The notes under the pieces: generated by a model | What the model saw: only the letters and a program-made list of their open reading frames with translations | Database searches by the model: none | Told to the model about the DNA's origin: nothing | Assembly (NCBI GenBank): GCA_963835165.1 | Contig: CAWIGD010000057.1 | Span: 11,285-75,284, forward strand | DNA length: 64,000 nucleotides | DNA from: VAZQ01 sp963835165 | GTDB lineage: Bacteria > Pseudomonadota > Alphaproteobacteria > Rhizobiales > Xanthobacteraceae | Reading direction: 5' to 3' | Made by a program: the position numbers and the translations under genes | Shown: positions 48,912 through 57,174 of the stretch, piece by piece | Position numbering within the stretch: the stretch's first letter is position 1 | How the letters are laid out: every line of letters starts with the position of its first letter

Positions 48912-50249
48912 ATGACCCAAAGCTTCGACCTCATCCTCGCCGGCGCCACCATCGTCAACCACGACGGCGAAGGCGTGCGCGATCTCGCCATCACCGGCGG
49001 GCGCATTGCCGCGATCGGCAACCTGTCGGCGGCTTCGGCCGGTCAGGTGATCGACTGTCGGGGGTTGCATGTGCTCCCGGGCGTGATCGATACGCAGGTG
49101 CACTTCCGCGAGCCCGGCGCCACCCACAAGGAGGATCTCGAATCCGGCTCCCTGGGCGCGGTCATGGGCGGGGTCACCGCGGTGTTCGAAATGCCCAACA
49201 CCAATCCGACCACCACCAGCGCGCAGGCGCTCGCCGACAAGATCGCGCGCGCCCATCACCGCATGCATTGTGATTTTGCCTTCTTCATCGGCGGCACGCG
49301 GGAGAACACCAGCGAGCTTCCCGCGCTCGAGCGCCTGCCCGGATGCGCGGGGGTGAAGGTGTTCATGGGCTCCTCCACCGGCTCGCTCCTGGTCGAGGAC
49401 GACGACAGCGTGCGCAACATTCTCGCCGTGATCAGGCGGCGCGCCTCGTTCCATTCCGAGGACGAGTACCGGCTCAACGAGCGCAAGCACCTGCGCATCG
49501 ACGGCGATCCGCGCTCGCATCCGGTCTGGCGCGATGAAATTGCCGCACTCCGCTGCACGCAGCGGCTCGTCGGGCTGGCGCGCGAGACCGGCAAACGCGT
49601 GCATGTCCTGCACATCACGACCGCGCAGGAGATGGAGTTTCTCAAGGACCACAAGGACGTCGCGTCGGTCGAGGCCACTCCGCATCACCTCACGCTCGAA
49701 GCGCCGGAATGCTACGAGCGTCTCGGCGCGCTGGCGCAGATGAATCCGCCGGTGCGTGCAGGCCACCGCGCCGGCATCTGGTGGGGTGTCGAGCAGGGTA
49801 TCGTCGATGTGCTCGGCTCCGACCACGCGCCCCACACCCGCGAGGAAAAGTCCAAGTCCTATCCCGCGACTCCGTCGGGCATGACCGGGGTGCAGACGCT
49901 CGTTCCGATCATGCTCGACCACGTCAATGCCGGGCGGTTGTCGCTCCTGCGGTTCGTGGATCTCACCAGCGCCGGCCCGGCGCGGCTGTTCGGCATCGCG
50001 CGCAAGGGCCGTATCGCCGTGGGCTACGATGCCGATCTCACCGTGGTCGATCTCAAGCGCAGCGAAACCATTACCGACGGCTGGATCAAGTCGCGTGCGG
50101 GCTGGACGCCCTACGACGGCGTCACCGTCACCGGCTGGCCGGTGGGAACCTTCGTGCGCGGACAGCAGGTGATGTGGCAGGGCGAACTCTCGGCTCCGGC
50201 GGGCGGCGAGGCGGTGCAGTTCCTGGAGACGCTAGTGTGGCGCATTTGA
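48912..50249 (+). CDS. pyrC: Dihydroorotase-like amidohydrolase
   Basis: 445 residues. Class I dihydroorotase layout: GVIDTQVHFREPGATHKEDL, then VKVFMGSSTGSLLV (carbamylated Lys), SEDEYR with a preceding His, HVLHITTAQE and GSDHAPHTREEK (final Asp). It should interconvert dihydroorotate and carbamoyl aspartate in pyrimidine synthesis. In the first metal motif the usual HxH is QVH (Gln62, His64), so one ligand is replaced. I recall this form in annotated rhizobial PyrC proteins, but the exact substrate may differ. The last codons and stop come from a palindromic element starting at 50232. ATG 48912 fits homologues. Confidence 0.87.
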   Translation: MTQSFDLILAGATIVNHDGEGVRDLAITGGRIAAIGNLSAASAGQVIDCRGLHVLPGVIDTQVHFREPGATHKEDLESGSLGAVMGGVTAVFEMPNTNPTTTSAQALADKIARAHHRMHCDFAFFIGGTRENTSELPALERLPGCAGVKVFMGSSTGSLLVEDDDSVRNILAVIRRRASFHSEDEYRLNERKHLRIDGDPRSHPVWRDEIAALRCTQRLVGLARETGKRVHVLHITTAQEMEFLKDHKDVASVEATPHHLTLEAPECYERLGALAQMNPPVRAGHRAGIWWGVEQGIVDVLGSDHAPHTREEKSKSYPATPSGMTGVQTLVPIMLDHVNAGRLSLLRFVDLTSAGPARLFGIARKGRIAVGYDADLTVVDLKRSETITDGWIKSRAGWTPYDGVTVTGWPVGTFVRGQQVMWQGELSAPAGGEAVQFLETLVWRI

Positions 50250-50398
50250 CGTTCCTATCAGTATTGGCCGCGAGTCCTTCATAGGAACGTCAAATGCAAA
50301 GCCACACTAGGATCATGACTTGCTAGTGTTCCTTTGTTTCCGACGTTCGTAAAAGCGAGTGCTGCGAAATGATACGAACGTCGGAAACGGAACACTAG
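50232..50398. repeat. Composite palindromic element (P1-linker-P2)
   Basis: P1 50232-50310: CTAGTGTGGCGCATTTGACG ... CGTCAAATGCAAAGCCACACTAG. Linker GATCATGACTTG. P2 50323-50398: CTAGTGTTCCTTTGTTTCCG ... CGGAAACGGAACACTAG. Arms are about 27 bases each with loops of about 20. The same composite is at 19824-20147. The element begins inside the last codons of the dihydroorotase gene. Confidence 0.9.
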
Positions 50399-50455
50399 CG
50401 GGCGGATAGATCAACGGCTGTGGGTCGCGCGTCAGCTGCAACCCTTTCCAGTTCA

Positions 50456-51106
50456 TCAATCGCCGGCGACGAAGAAATGCCAGGTGCCGTCCGGACCGAT
50501 CCCGACGCGGTAGAACGCATACACGCCGAACGCCAGCATGTCCTTGTAGTCGGCGCCGGTGACGATCCGGAACAGCTCGACCTTCTGCTGCGGCGTCAGC
50601 GCCGGCAGCGACATGCGCACGAAATACGGCCAGACGTACATTTCCTGCGGCGTGCCTTCATCGACGCGCACGAAGCCGGTCTCGAGGATCATGGTCAGGA
50701 TCGACAGCGCTTCGACGCCGTCGGAGTCGGGGTAGGTCGCCTTCCAGAAGGCGATCGGGTCTTTCTCGTCGGTGAACGAGAAGATCGGCATCGCCTCGTT
50801 CATCAGCGCGGCGAGCTGTTCCAGCTCGCCGCTGCGAGCCGCCGCCAAGATCCGCGCGCGTGCGCGCGCGACCGGCGCCGGCAGGCGCGACAGGTCGGTG
50901 ATGATCTCGGGAACCGAAGCCGATGGCGCGAGCGGGATCAATCTCCCGGCCGGCTTGTCATCCGCGGCGGGCGCTTGCTGCGCATCCAACGGCGGCGCGC
51001 CGGGCGCCGATTTGAGCGGCTCGCTGCGAACCGTGCGCGGCGCAAGCATGCCGTCGCTGGCGACGAGCGTTAGCACGAACAGGACGAAGCCAATACGCAA
51101 CAGCAT
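50456..51106 (-). CDS. Conserved hypothetical exported protein
   Basis: 216 residues. MLLRIGFVLFVLTLVASDGM is a signal peptide or N-terminal anchor. A Pro/Ala-rich linker follows, then a compact domain from about residue 70 (ILAAARSGELEQLAALMNEA, SFTDEKDPIAFWKATYPDSD) ending AFYRVGIGPDGTWHFFVAGD. It is presumably periplasmic. Resembles uncharacterised proteins of Hyphomicrobiales. Single gene between the composite palindrome and another small gene on the same strand. Confidence 0.7.
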   Translation of the reverse strand: MLLRIGFVLFVLTLVASDGMLAPRTVRSEPLKSAPGAPPLDAQQAPAADDKPAGRLIPLAPSASVPEIITDLSRLPAPVARARARILAAARSGELEQLAALMNEAMPIFSFTDEKDPIAFWKATYPDSDGVEALSILTMILETGFVRVDEGTPQEMYVWPYFVRMSLPALTPQQKVELFRIVTGADYKDMLAFGVYAFYRVGIGPDGTWHFFVAGD

Positions 51107-51269
51107 GGATCGGCAGCCGGGTTCGGATGCCGGCAGTCTAGCAGAACAGGCGAATTGAAGGCGAGTAATCGCGGCCCCGGGTTCCAGATCGTGTTGCGAC
51201 GAGATGATGTCGGGCCGCGGCCGACGGCACGATCAATCCGCCCGCAACATGGAGCGGAGCGGTTGCGCG

Positions 51270-51530
51270 CTATTGTTTGGCGCTGGCGAGGGAGAATTCG
51301 CCGTTGCGGATGCGCACGGCCAGGCCCTCGGCAAAATGCGCCGCGGCCTCCTCGCCATAGGTCGACACGAATTCGGCGAAGGCCGCGAACAGGCAGGCCT
51401 GCGCCAGGCAGTCCCCGTCGATGCCGTCGATGCGAGCCTCCACCCAGGCCTCGTTCAGATAGCCGAGCGCCGCCCGCTTTTGCTCATGATCCGGAACGTG
51501 CCCCGCAGCCTCGGTCGCTTGTGTCGTCAT
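51270..51530 (-). CDS. Small hypothetical protein
   Basis: 86 residues from the ATG giving MTTQATEAAGHVPDHEQKRA (an ATG 12 bases upstream is also possible). Rich in Ala and Glu, predicted all-helical: ALGYLNEAWVEARIDGIDGD, then CLAQACLFAAFAEFVSTYGE. No signal peptide or known motif; probably cytoplasmic. Codon use fits the neighbourhood, supporting a real gene. Confidence 0.6.
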   Translation of the reverse strand: MTTQATEAAGHVPDHEQKRAALGYLNEAWVEARIDGIDGDCLAQACLFAAFAEFVSTYGEEAAAHFAEGLAVRIRNGEFSLASAKQ

Positions 51531-52123
51531 GGCCCAGGTCAATTTGCGGCCGTTGCTGCGGCCATTGCGATGACGTCACGTTAGCATGCAGCGTAGGCGA
51601 GCCTAGAGCGCACCTTTGGGAACGGTTAATGCGCGCCACGATGCGTGCCGTGCCGATGCGATGCGGGGACTCGCGCGGAACGCATACGCCCTGGACGCGC
51701 GGTCCGATCTTCGCGATCGCTGGCCACGCGGAAGCAGGCGCCGCTTCGCCCGGGGCGTGCGTCGGCGGTGCTGTCGAGGTGGCGGAGCGGGCTTGCAACC
51801 TGGCGGGTCGTTCGGAGATCAAAATGGTGCCCAGGCACCCGGGCGATTGCCCGGCCGGTCAAGGTTTTTCCTTATTTTTCAATACACTAAAGTTTAATCG
51901 ATCGGGGACCAATCTCGCTGTCGGCTGACCTCGGCGGAGGCAAGTCGCATGGGTGGCCCAAGGATGGGCCGCAGTTAGAGGGTCACGGGCGGCGGGACGT
52001 TCCGCCCCGGCGTGGCGGCGGGTCAGAGGGCGTTTCTCATATGATGGCAGCTCGGGCCGTTGCGGTGAGCGCCGGGAAAGCCGCCGGGTTGCAGCGGCCC
52101 GCAGGCCTCCGCAGCGGCCCTCG
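51531..52123. other. Intergenic region with an AT-rich stretch
   Basis: About 590 bases without a convincing gene on either strand. 51858-51900 (TTTTTCCTTATTTTTCAATA, then CACTAAAGTTTAAT) is markedly AT-rich for this genome. It may be a promoter for the plus-strand gene at 52124, although 220 bases away. Confidence 0.4.
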
Positions 52124-52549
52124 ATGCGCGTCTATCGGCGCGCGCCGCCGGGCTATCAGTTCCCACTGCCGTTGTACCGGCCCACCCGCCGCTCGCTGGC
52201 GTCGTGGTTCGGTTCCGCCTGCTTTTTTGGGCTGAAGCTCCTCGCCAGCGGCTTGGCAGGGGTGCTGGTGGCAACGGCGCTGTGGCACGACCAATGGAAA
52301 TCGGCGTCCGCACCGGCGGCTGTTGGCAAGGAGATCGCGGCCTATTCCAACCCTGGGGAAACCACCGTCTATCGCCGCGCACCGGCGCAAGGCGGCGCGG
52401 ATCGCGGCTGGGAAGCGGAGTCCACGGACGCCGGCGACCGGGCGCCGCCGTCGAACTATCCGCGTCGGGTCAAGACGACGACCTTTACGCCTCCGGCGCC
52501 GGAAGCCACCGGCGCGATCCCGCCCGGCGCGCGCAGAGCGCCCCGGTAG
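52124..52549 (+). CDS. Hypothetical single-pass membrane protein
   Basis: 141 residues. A basic N-terminus (MRVYRRAPPGYQFPLPLYRP) is followed by one membrane segment (FFGLKLLASGLAGVLVATAL) and a Pro/Ala-rich, probably periplasmic tail (TTTFTPPAPEATGAIPPGAR). The ATG at 52124 is chosen because upstream sequence is Arg-rich out-of-frame-like material. No family is recognised. Confidence 0.55.
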   Translation: MRVYRRAPPGYQFPLPLYRPTRRSLASWFGSACFFGLKLLASGLAGVLVATALWHDQWKSASAPAAVGKEIAAYSNPGETTVYRRAPAQGGADRGWEAESTDAGDRAPPSNYPRRVKTTTFTPPAPEATGAIPPGARRAPR

Positions 52550-52564
52550 ATTCTGGATCTCGCG

Positions 52565-52951
52565 TCAGTTCGCGTAACGCGCGGTCATCTCGCGCGCGAT
52601 CTTGGAGCCTTCCTCCAAGTAGCGGCGAATGACCAGATCGGCTGCCGGCGTGCAGCTGCGGTAGGTCTGCTGATATCCGCGATAGCCGCGATTGAAGCTG
52701 GCGATCATCCTGGCGCGCCGGTCGCCGCCCGGAGCCTCGGCGTCGACCAGGGATTGCATTTCGTTGCGCCACTTCAGGCCTTCGTTGGCGCCGCAAATGT
52801 TGCGCAGATAATGCAGCGCACCGAGGATCTCGGCGAGCCGTTGCAGGCTGCCGTCGAACGGCGCGGCGGCAACTTCGGCGCGCGCGGGCGCAGCCGCAGC
52901 AAGCGCGATCGAAGCCGTTATGGCGGCCGCTCTCAGGAGGCGTCGTAACAT
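52565..52951 (-). CDS. TIGR02301-family secreted protein
   Basis: 128 residues with a signal peptide (MLRRLLRAAAITASIALAAA, cleavage near ARAE). The mature part has FDGSLQRLAEILGALHYLRN, then ICGANEGLKWRNEMQSLVDA and SFNRGYRGYQQTYRSCTPAA with two cysteines that could pair. This matches the TIGR02301 family of small alphaproteobacterial periplasmic proteins of unknown function. Transcribed in the same direction as the upstream Nudix gene (131 bases away), a frequent association in Rhizobiales. Confidence 0.8.
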   Translation of the reverse strand: MLRRLLRAAAITASIALAAAAPARAEVAAAPFDGSLQRLAEILGALHYLRNICGANEGLKWRNEMQSLVDAEAPGGDRRARMIASFNRGYRGYQQTYRSCTPAADLVIRRYLEEGSKIAREMTARYAN

Positions 52952-53082
52952 GGGTGAAAAATCTGTGGCGACATGCAGTCCGTGCGATCGCGGTGTGGCG
53001 GCATTGTTGTGGTCCAACGCGACGGAAAAAAGGCGGGCCCGCCGCCGGCCGCGTGCGGCGGAAAGGCATGGCAAACCAGGCG

Positions 53083-53544
53083 CTAAGAGGCGGTTTGCGG
53101 ATCGCCCACCTCCGCGAGCCGATCGAATGCCGCTGCCACGATCTCGGCGAGACCGGGGGTCGTCGACAGGTTTGCGAGTTCGGCCGGGTCGATCCATCTC
53201 GCCTCGCTGAGCTCCTCGTTCAGCACCGGTTCGCCTCCCCGCCAGCGGGCGGCAAAGCAGAGGATGACGAAATGCCGTTCCACGCGGGCCTGTGCATCGC
53301 GCACGATGGTCTCGCGAAAGCCGGCGAGGGCAACCGGCTCGATCGTCAGGCCGGTTTCCTCGCTCACCTCGCGCACGACGGCCTGCGCGAGGGTCTCGCC
53401 GACTTCGACCACTCCGCCCGGCAAGGTGAAGAGGCCATGGGCCGGCGGGCGCGCGCGGCGCACCACGAGGATCTTGCCGTCGCGCACGATGGCCGCGCTG
53501 GCGGCGAGATAGGGACGCTCGGGATACGATCTTGCGTCCGACAT
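53083..53544 (-). CDS. Nudix hydrolase
   Basis: 153 residues. A complete Nudix box is visible, GGVVEVGETLAQAVVREVSE then ETGL, with the metal-binding REVSEE glutamates. It probably hydrolyses a nucleoside-diphosphate-linked compound in the cytoplasm; the substrate is not predictable (ADP-ribose-like and mutagenic nucleotides are typical). Divergent from the HMCES-type gene 108 bases away. Confidence 0.9.
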   Translation of the reverse strand: MSDARSYPERPYLAASAAIVRDGKILVVRRARPPAHGLFTLPGGVVEVGETLAQAVVREVSEETGLTIEPVALAGFRETIVRDAQARVERHFVILCFAARWRGGEPVLNEELSEARWIDPAELANLSTTPGLAEIVAAAFDRLAEVGDPQTAS

Positions 53545-53652
53545 GGCGGTGACGCTCCAGCCGTATTATCTGTGAGCACTGTTCGAGCGAGCCGCCGGCC
53601 CCGAAACCGTGCGGTATGGTTAGTGCAGCCCCAGCAGCGAGACAAGTCCCGC

Positions 53653-54420
53653 ATGTGCGGACGCTACATGGTCATATCCTCGCCGGAAGCGTTCCGGCGC
53701 CTGTTCGGTTATGTCGAACAGCCGAACTTCCCGCCGCGCTACAACGTGGCACCGACGCAGCCGATCCCGGTCGTTCGCATCGTGGAAGGTCGCCGCCAAT
53801 TCGCGCTGGTGCGCTGGGGCCTGATTCCGCCCTGGGTCAAGGACCCGCGAAAGTTCAGCTTGCTCGTCAACGCGCGCGCCGAATCCGTGAACGACAAGCC
53901 GGCCTTTCGCAATCCCATGCGCCGCCGCCGCTGTCTGGTGCCGGCCGACGGGTTCTACGAGTGGAAGGTCGAAGGCGGACACAAGCGCCCCTATTGCGTG
54001 CGCCCGAAGAATGGCGAACCGATCGCTTTCGCCGGTCTGTGGGAAACCTGGACAGGGCCGAACGGCGAGGAGCTGGAGACCGCGACCATCATCACCACGA
54101 ACGCCAGCCGGGATCTCGCCGTGCTGCACGAGCGCATGCCGGTGATCGTGCCGCCGGACGCCTTCGATTTCTGGCTCGATTGCCGTAACGTCGACGCCCC
54201 GACCGCGACCGCGCTGCTGGCTCCCGCCCGCGAAGGTCTGCTCGATGCCTACGAGGTTTCGCCCGCGGTCAATCGCGCGGCGAATGATGAGCCGGCATTG
54301 ATCGAGCCGGTTTCGTCGCAGCAGGCCGCGGCCCTGCCCGCCGGCGAAGGCGACGCAGCCGCGCCGGCCAAACGCGAGAAAAGATCGAAGAAGGACGACC
54401 GGCAATCGTCGCTGTTTTGA
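53653..54420 (+). CDS. SOS-response-associated peptidase family protein (HMCES/YedK)
   Basis: 255 residues. MCGRYMVI places the catalytic Cys at position 2 after Met removal. Other landmarks are PRYNVAPTQPIPVVR, WGLIPPWVKDP, NARAESVNDKPAFR, CLVPADGFYEWK with the catalytic Glu, and ERMPVIVP with the supporting region for the active-site His. Proteins of this family bind abasic sites in single-stranded DNA through a thiazolidine link. The last 40 residues are a Lys/Ala-rich tail (KREKRSKKDDRQSSLF), longer than in E. coli YedK. ATG 53653 is fixed by the need for Cys2. Confidence 0.95.
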   Translation: MCGRYMVISSPEAFRRLFGYVEQPNFPPRYNVAPTQPIPVVRIVEGRRQFALVRWGLIPPWVKDPRKFSLLVNARAESVNDKPAFRNPMRRRRCLVPADGFYEWKVEGGHKRPYCVRPKNGEPIAFAGLWETWTGPNGEELETATIITTNASRDLAVLHERMPVIVPPDAFDFWLDCRNVDAPTATALLAPAREGLLDAYEVSPAVNRAANDEPALIEPVSSQQAAALPAGEGDAAAPAKREKRSKKDDRQSSLF

Positions 54421-54534
54421 TCGCGGGCCTCTTGCGGCGCTGGTTTGCGCTCATTGCCGGGCTTGACCGGGCACTCCATCATCTTGCGAAAAGAATGGAT
54501 GCGCTCGGTCAAGTCCGCGCATGACGGATGCGCG

Positions 54535-55965
54535 CTACAGCACCTTGCCGGGATTGAGGATGCCCTTGGGATCGAGCGTGCGCTTGAGCGTGCGCATCAG
54601 CTCGAACGCCACCGGATCCTTCACCTTGGGCAGGAGGTCGCGCTTGATCACGCCGATGCCGTGCTCGGCGGAGATCGAGCCGCCATGCTTCGCCACCACG
54701 TCGAACACCACGGCGTTGACGTCGTCCCAGCGCTTGAGGAATTCGGCTTTGTCCGCGCCCACGGGCTGGGCGACGTTATAGTGGATGTTGCCGTCGCCGA
54801 GATGCCCGAACGGCAATGGACGGCTGCCGGGGATCAGCTTGGTGACGGCGGCGCTCGCCTCGCTGATGAAGGCCGGGACCGCCGCGACCGGCACCGAGAT
54901 GTCGTGCTTGATCGAGCCGCCTTCATGCCGCTGCACCTCGCCGAACAGTTCGCGGATGCGCCAGAACATTTTGCCCTGCTCGAGACTGTCGGCGATGGTG
55001 GCATCCTCGATCAGGCCGCGCTCCAGGCCGTCGGCCAGGAGTTCCTCCATCACCGCGCGCAAACCCGAGCGGGCCTGCGACGACAGTTCGATCAGCACGT
55101 ACCAGGGGTGCTTGCCGGGAAGCGGATCGCGGCAACCCGAGCCGTGCCGCAGCACCAGTTCGATTCCGAGCCGCAGCATCAGTTCGAAGCTGGTCACGCC
55201 GCCCGCGGTGCGCTCGGTCGCAAGTCCGAGCAGCTCGAGCGCTGCCTGCGGCGAGGGCACGCCGACGAAGGCCGTCTCGACCGCACGCGGGCGCGGCACC
55301 AGGCGCAGCACCGCGGCGGTGATCACGCCGAGCGTTCCCTCGGCGCCGATGAACAGGTTCTTGAGATCGTAGCCGGTATTGTCCTTCTTGAGCTTGTTGA
55401 GGTTGTTCAGCACGCGTCCGTCGGCAAGCACCACTTCGATGCCGAGCGCATGCGAGCGCGCGATGCCATGGGCGAGCGCGGCGGTGCCGCCGGCATTGGT
55501 CGAGAGATTGCCGCCGATGGTGCAGGTCCCCTCCGACGGCAGCAATTGCGGATAGAGCCGGTCCACGCTTGCCGCCGCCTCACGCGCCCGCAGCAGCGTG
55601 ACGCCGGCCTCGCAGGTCATGGTGTTGGAAACGGGATCGACCTCGCGAATGCGGTCGAGGCGGTTGAGCGAGAGCACGATCTCGCCGTGTTGCGCGATCT
55701 GCCCGCCGACGAGGCCGGTATTGCCGCCCTGCGGAACGATGGGAGTGGACGTTTCGTTCGCGAGCTTGAGGATGTCGGCGACCTCCGCCACCGAGCCCGG
55801 CCGCAGCACGACCGGGGTGTGGCCGCGGAACATGTCGCGCATCTCCAGGAGATAGGGCGCCTGCGCCTGCGGATCGGTGATGGCGTGCTTGTCGCCCACG
55901 ATCGCAATGAAGCGGGCCAGGAGATCGGTCGACAGGAACTTGGCGGGGGTCGGGACGATATTCAT
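54535..55965 (-). CDS. FAD-linked oxidase, GlcD / D-2-hydroxyacid dehydrogenase type
   Basis: 476 residues. N-terminal FAD_binding_4 domain: PVVLRPGSVAEVADILKLAN, then IVPQGGNTGLVGGQIAQHGE and GTCTIGGNLSTNAGGTAALA. C-terminal FAD-oxidase domain has PFGHLGDGNIHYNVAQP and ISAEHGIGVIKRDLLPK. It oxidises a D-2-hydroxy acid such as D-lactate, glycolate or D-2-hydroxyglutarate; length and single-subunit form fit the D-2-hydroxyglutarate or D-lactate branch. No glcE/glcF beside it. The ATG at 55965 is preferred to a GTG one codon earlier. Confidence 0.93.
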   Translation of the reverse strand: MNIVPTPAKFLSTDLLARFIAIVGDKHAITDPQAQAPYLLEMRDMFRGHTPVVLRPGSVAEVADILKLANETSTPIVPQGGNTGLVGGQIAQHGEIVLSLNRLDRIREVDPVSNTMTCEAGVTLLRAREAAASVDRLYPQLLPSEGTCTIGGNLSTNAGGTAALAHGIARSHALGIEVVLADGRVLNNLNKLKKDNTGYDLKNLFIGAEGTLGVITAAVLRLVPRPRAVETAFVGVPSPQAALELLGLATERTAGGVTSFELMLRLGIELVLRHGSGCRDPLPGKHPWYVLIELSSQARSGLRAVMEELLADGLERGLIEDATIADSLEQGKMFWRIRELFGEVQRHEGGSIKHDISVPVAAVPAFISEASAAVTKLIPGSRPLPFGHLGDGNIHYNVAQPVGADKAEFLKRWDDVNAVVFDVVAKHGGSISAEHGIGVIKRDLLPKVKDPVAFELMRTLKRTLDPKGILNPGKVL

Positions 55966-56028
55966 CACGCGGGCTCGCTCGGATGGACGCGCCCTGACTA
56001 TAGCGCGTCGAGCAATGGATTTCCTACT

Positions 56029-57036
56029 TCATGCGCGCGGGGCGGCCGCCCGTGCGAGACGGTCATTGATCGCTTCGCCCAGGCCCGCGTGCGGGACCGG
56101 CATCACCGCGATGGTGGCGGCGCCTGCGGCATCGAGCGCGCGCAGGTGGGAGAACAGGTTGGCGGCGGCTTCGATCAGATCGCCGCGCGCCGACAGATTG
56201 AGCACCAGAGCGGCACGCTCGGCACCCTCGGGCGCGACCGGGCCGAAGGCGAGCAGCGCCTCGCCGGTTTGTACATTCTGCGCGTGGAGCCGCAGCCGCG
56301 CCCGCGGGGCGTAGTGGGAGGCGAGTTGTCCGGGCGCCACGGGCGCCGCGTCCGCGTGGGTGGATGTTGGCTCGCCGAGATGAACCACGCGCTCGATCTG
56401 CGCGCGTGGCAGCGCGCCCGGCCGCAGCAGCACGGCCGGATCGAGGCAGGCGACGATGGTCGATTCGAGTCCCATCGGCGTCGACCCGCCGTCGACGATC
56501 AGCTCGATACGGCCGCGCAGGTCGGCGAGCACGTGTTGCGCGGTCGTCGGCGACACGTGTCCGGAGCGGTTCGCCGACGGCGCCACCAGCGGGCGGCCGA
56601 CCGCGGCCAGGATGTCGCGCGCGACCGGATGGCTGGGAACGCGCACGGCGATCGTATCGAGGCCGGCGGTGGCAAGCTCCGCCACCGGGCAATCCGGACG
56701 CCTGGGCAGCACCAGGGTGAGGGGGCCCGGCCAGAACGCCGCCGCCAGCCGTTCGGCGTCGGGGTCGAGGCGGGCAAGCGCCCGCGCGGCGGCAGCGTCG
56801 GTCACGTGGGCGATGAGCGGATTGAACGAAGGCCGGCCCTTGGCCTCATAGAGGCGGGCGACCGCCTCGGCGTTGGTGGCGTCGGCGCCGAGCCCGTAGA
56901 CGGTCTCGGTGGGGAAGGCGACGAGGCCGCCCGCGGCGAGCACGCGCGCGGCCAGCGCGGCGGTCGCGCCACCCTCGGGCGCACCGTCCCTGGCCGCTTG
57001 CGCCTTTATCACTCGGGTTGCCGGTGGCGCGCTCAT
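56029..57036 (-). CDS. L-threonylcarbamoyladenylate synthase (Sua5 type)
   Basis: 335 residues, the long Sua5 form. The YrdC domain spans about residues 25-210: GGLVAFPTETVYGLGADATN, EAKGRPSFNPLIAH, PGPLTLVLPRR and RPLVAPSANRSGHVSPTTAQ. The C-terminal Sua5 domain starts after APGQLASHYAPRARLRLH. It makes threonylcarbamoyl-AMP for the t6A37 modification of ANN-decoding tRNAs. A tRNA-Pro gene begins 61 bases from its start on the other strand. Confidence 0.95.
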   Translation of the reverse strand: MSAPPATRVIKAQAARDGAPEGGATAALAARVLAAGGLVAFPTETVYGLGADATNAEAVARLYEAKGRPSFNPLIAHVTDAAAARALARLDPDAERLAAAFWPGPLTLVLPRRPDCPVAELATAGLDTIAVRVPSHPVARDILAAVGRPLVAPSANRSGHVSPTTAQHVLADLRGRIELIVDGGSTPMGLESTIVACLDPAVLLRPGALPRAQIERVVHLGEPTSTHADAAPVAPGQLASHYAPRARLRLHAQNVQTGEALLAFGPVAPEGAERAALVLNLSARGDLIEAAANLFSHLRALDAAGAATIAVMPVPHAGLGEAINDRLARAAAPRA

Positions 57037-57097
57037 CGCGGATACCTGTGCTTGCGGCGCCGGGGGGAGGCGGTTATAAGGGCGGCCTTCTGGCAGG

Positions 57098-57174
57098 CGG
57101 AGTGTAGCGCAGTCTGGTAGCGCACCACGTTCGGGACGTGGGGGTCGCAGGTTCAAATCCTGCCACTCCGACCA
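57098..57174 (+). tRNA. tRNA-Pro (anticodon CGG)
   Basis: 77 bases including encoded CCA. The acceptor CGGAGTG pairs with CACTCCG. The anticodon stem is CCACG/CGTGG around TTCGGGA, giving anticodon CGG, and the T-arm is GCAGGTTCAAATCCTGC. All arms pair well. It marks the border between ordinary chromosome and the decayed region to the right. Confidence 0.97.

Noticed and set aside
54445..57120. 891-codon plus-strand frame across the GlcD-type and Sua5 genes
   Set aside because: It is antisense to two well-supported genes and has no start signal or domain.
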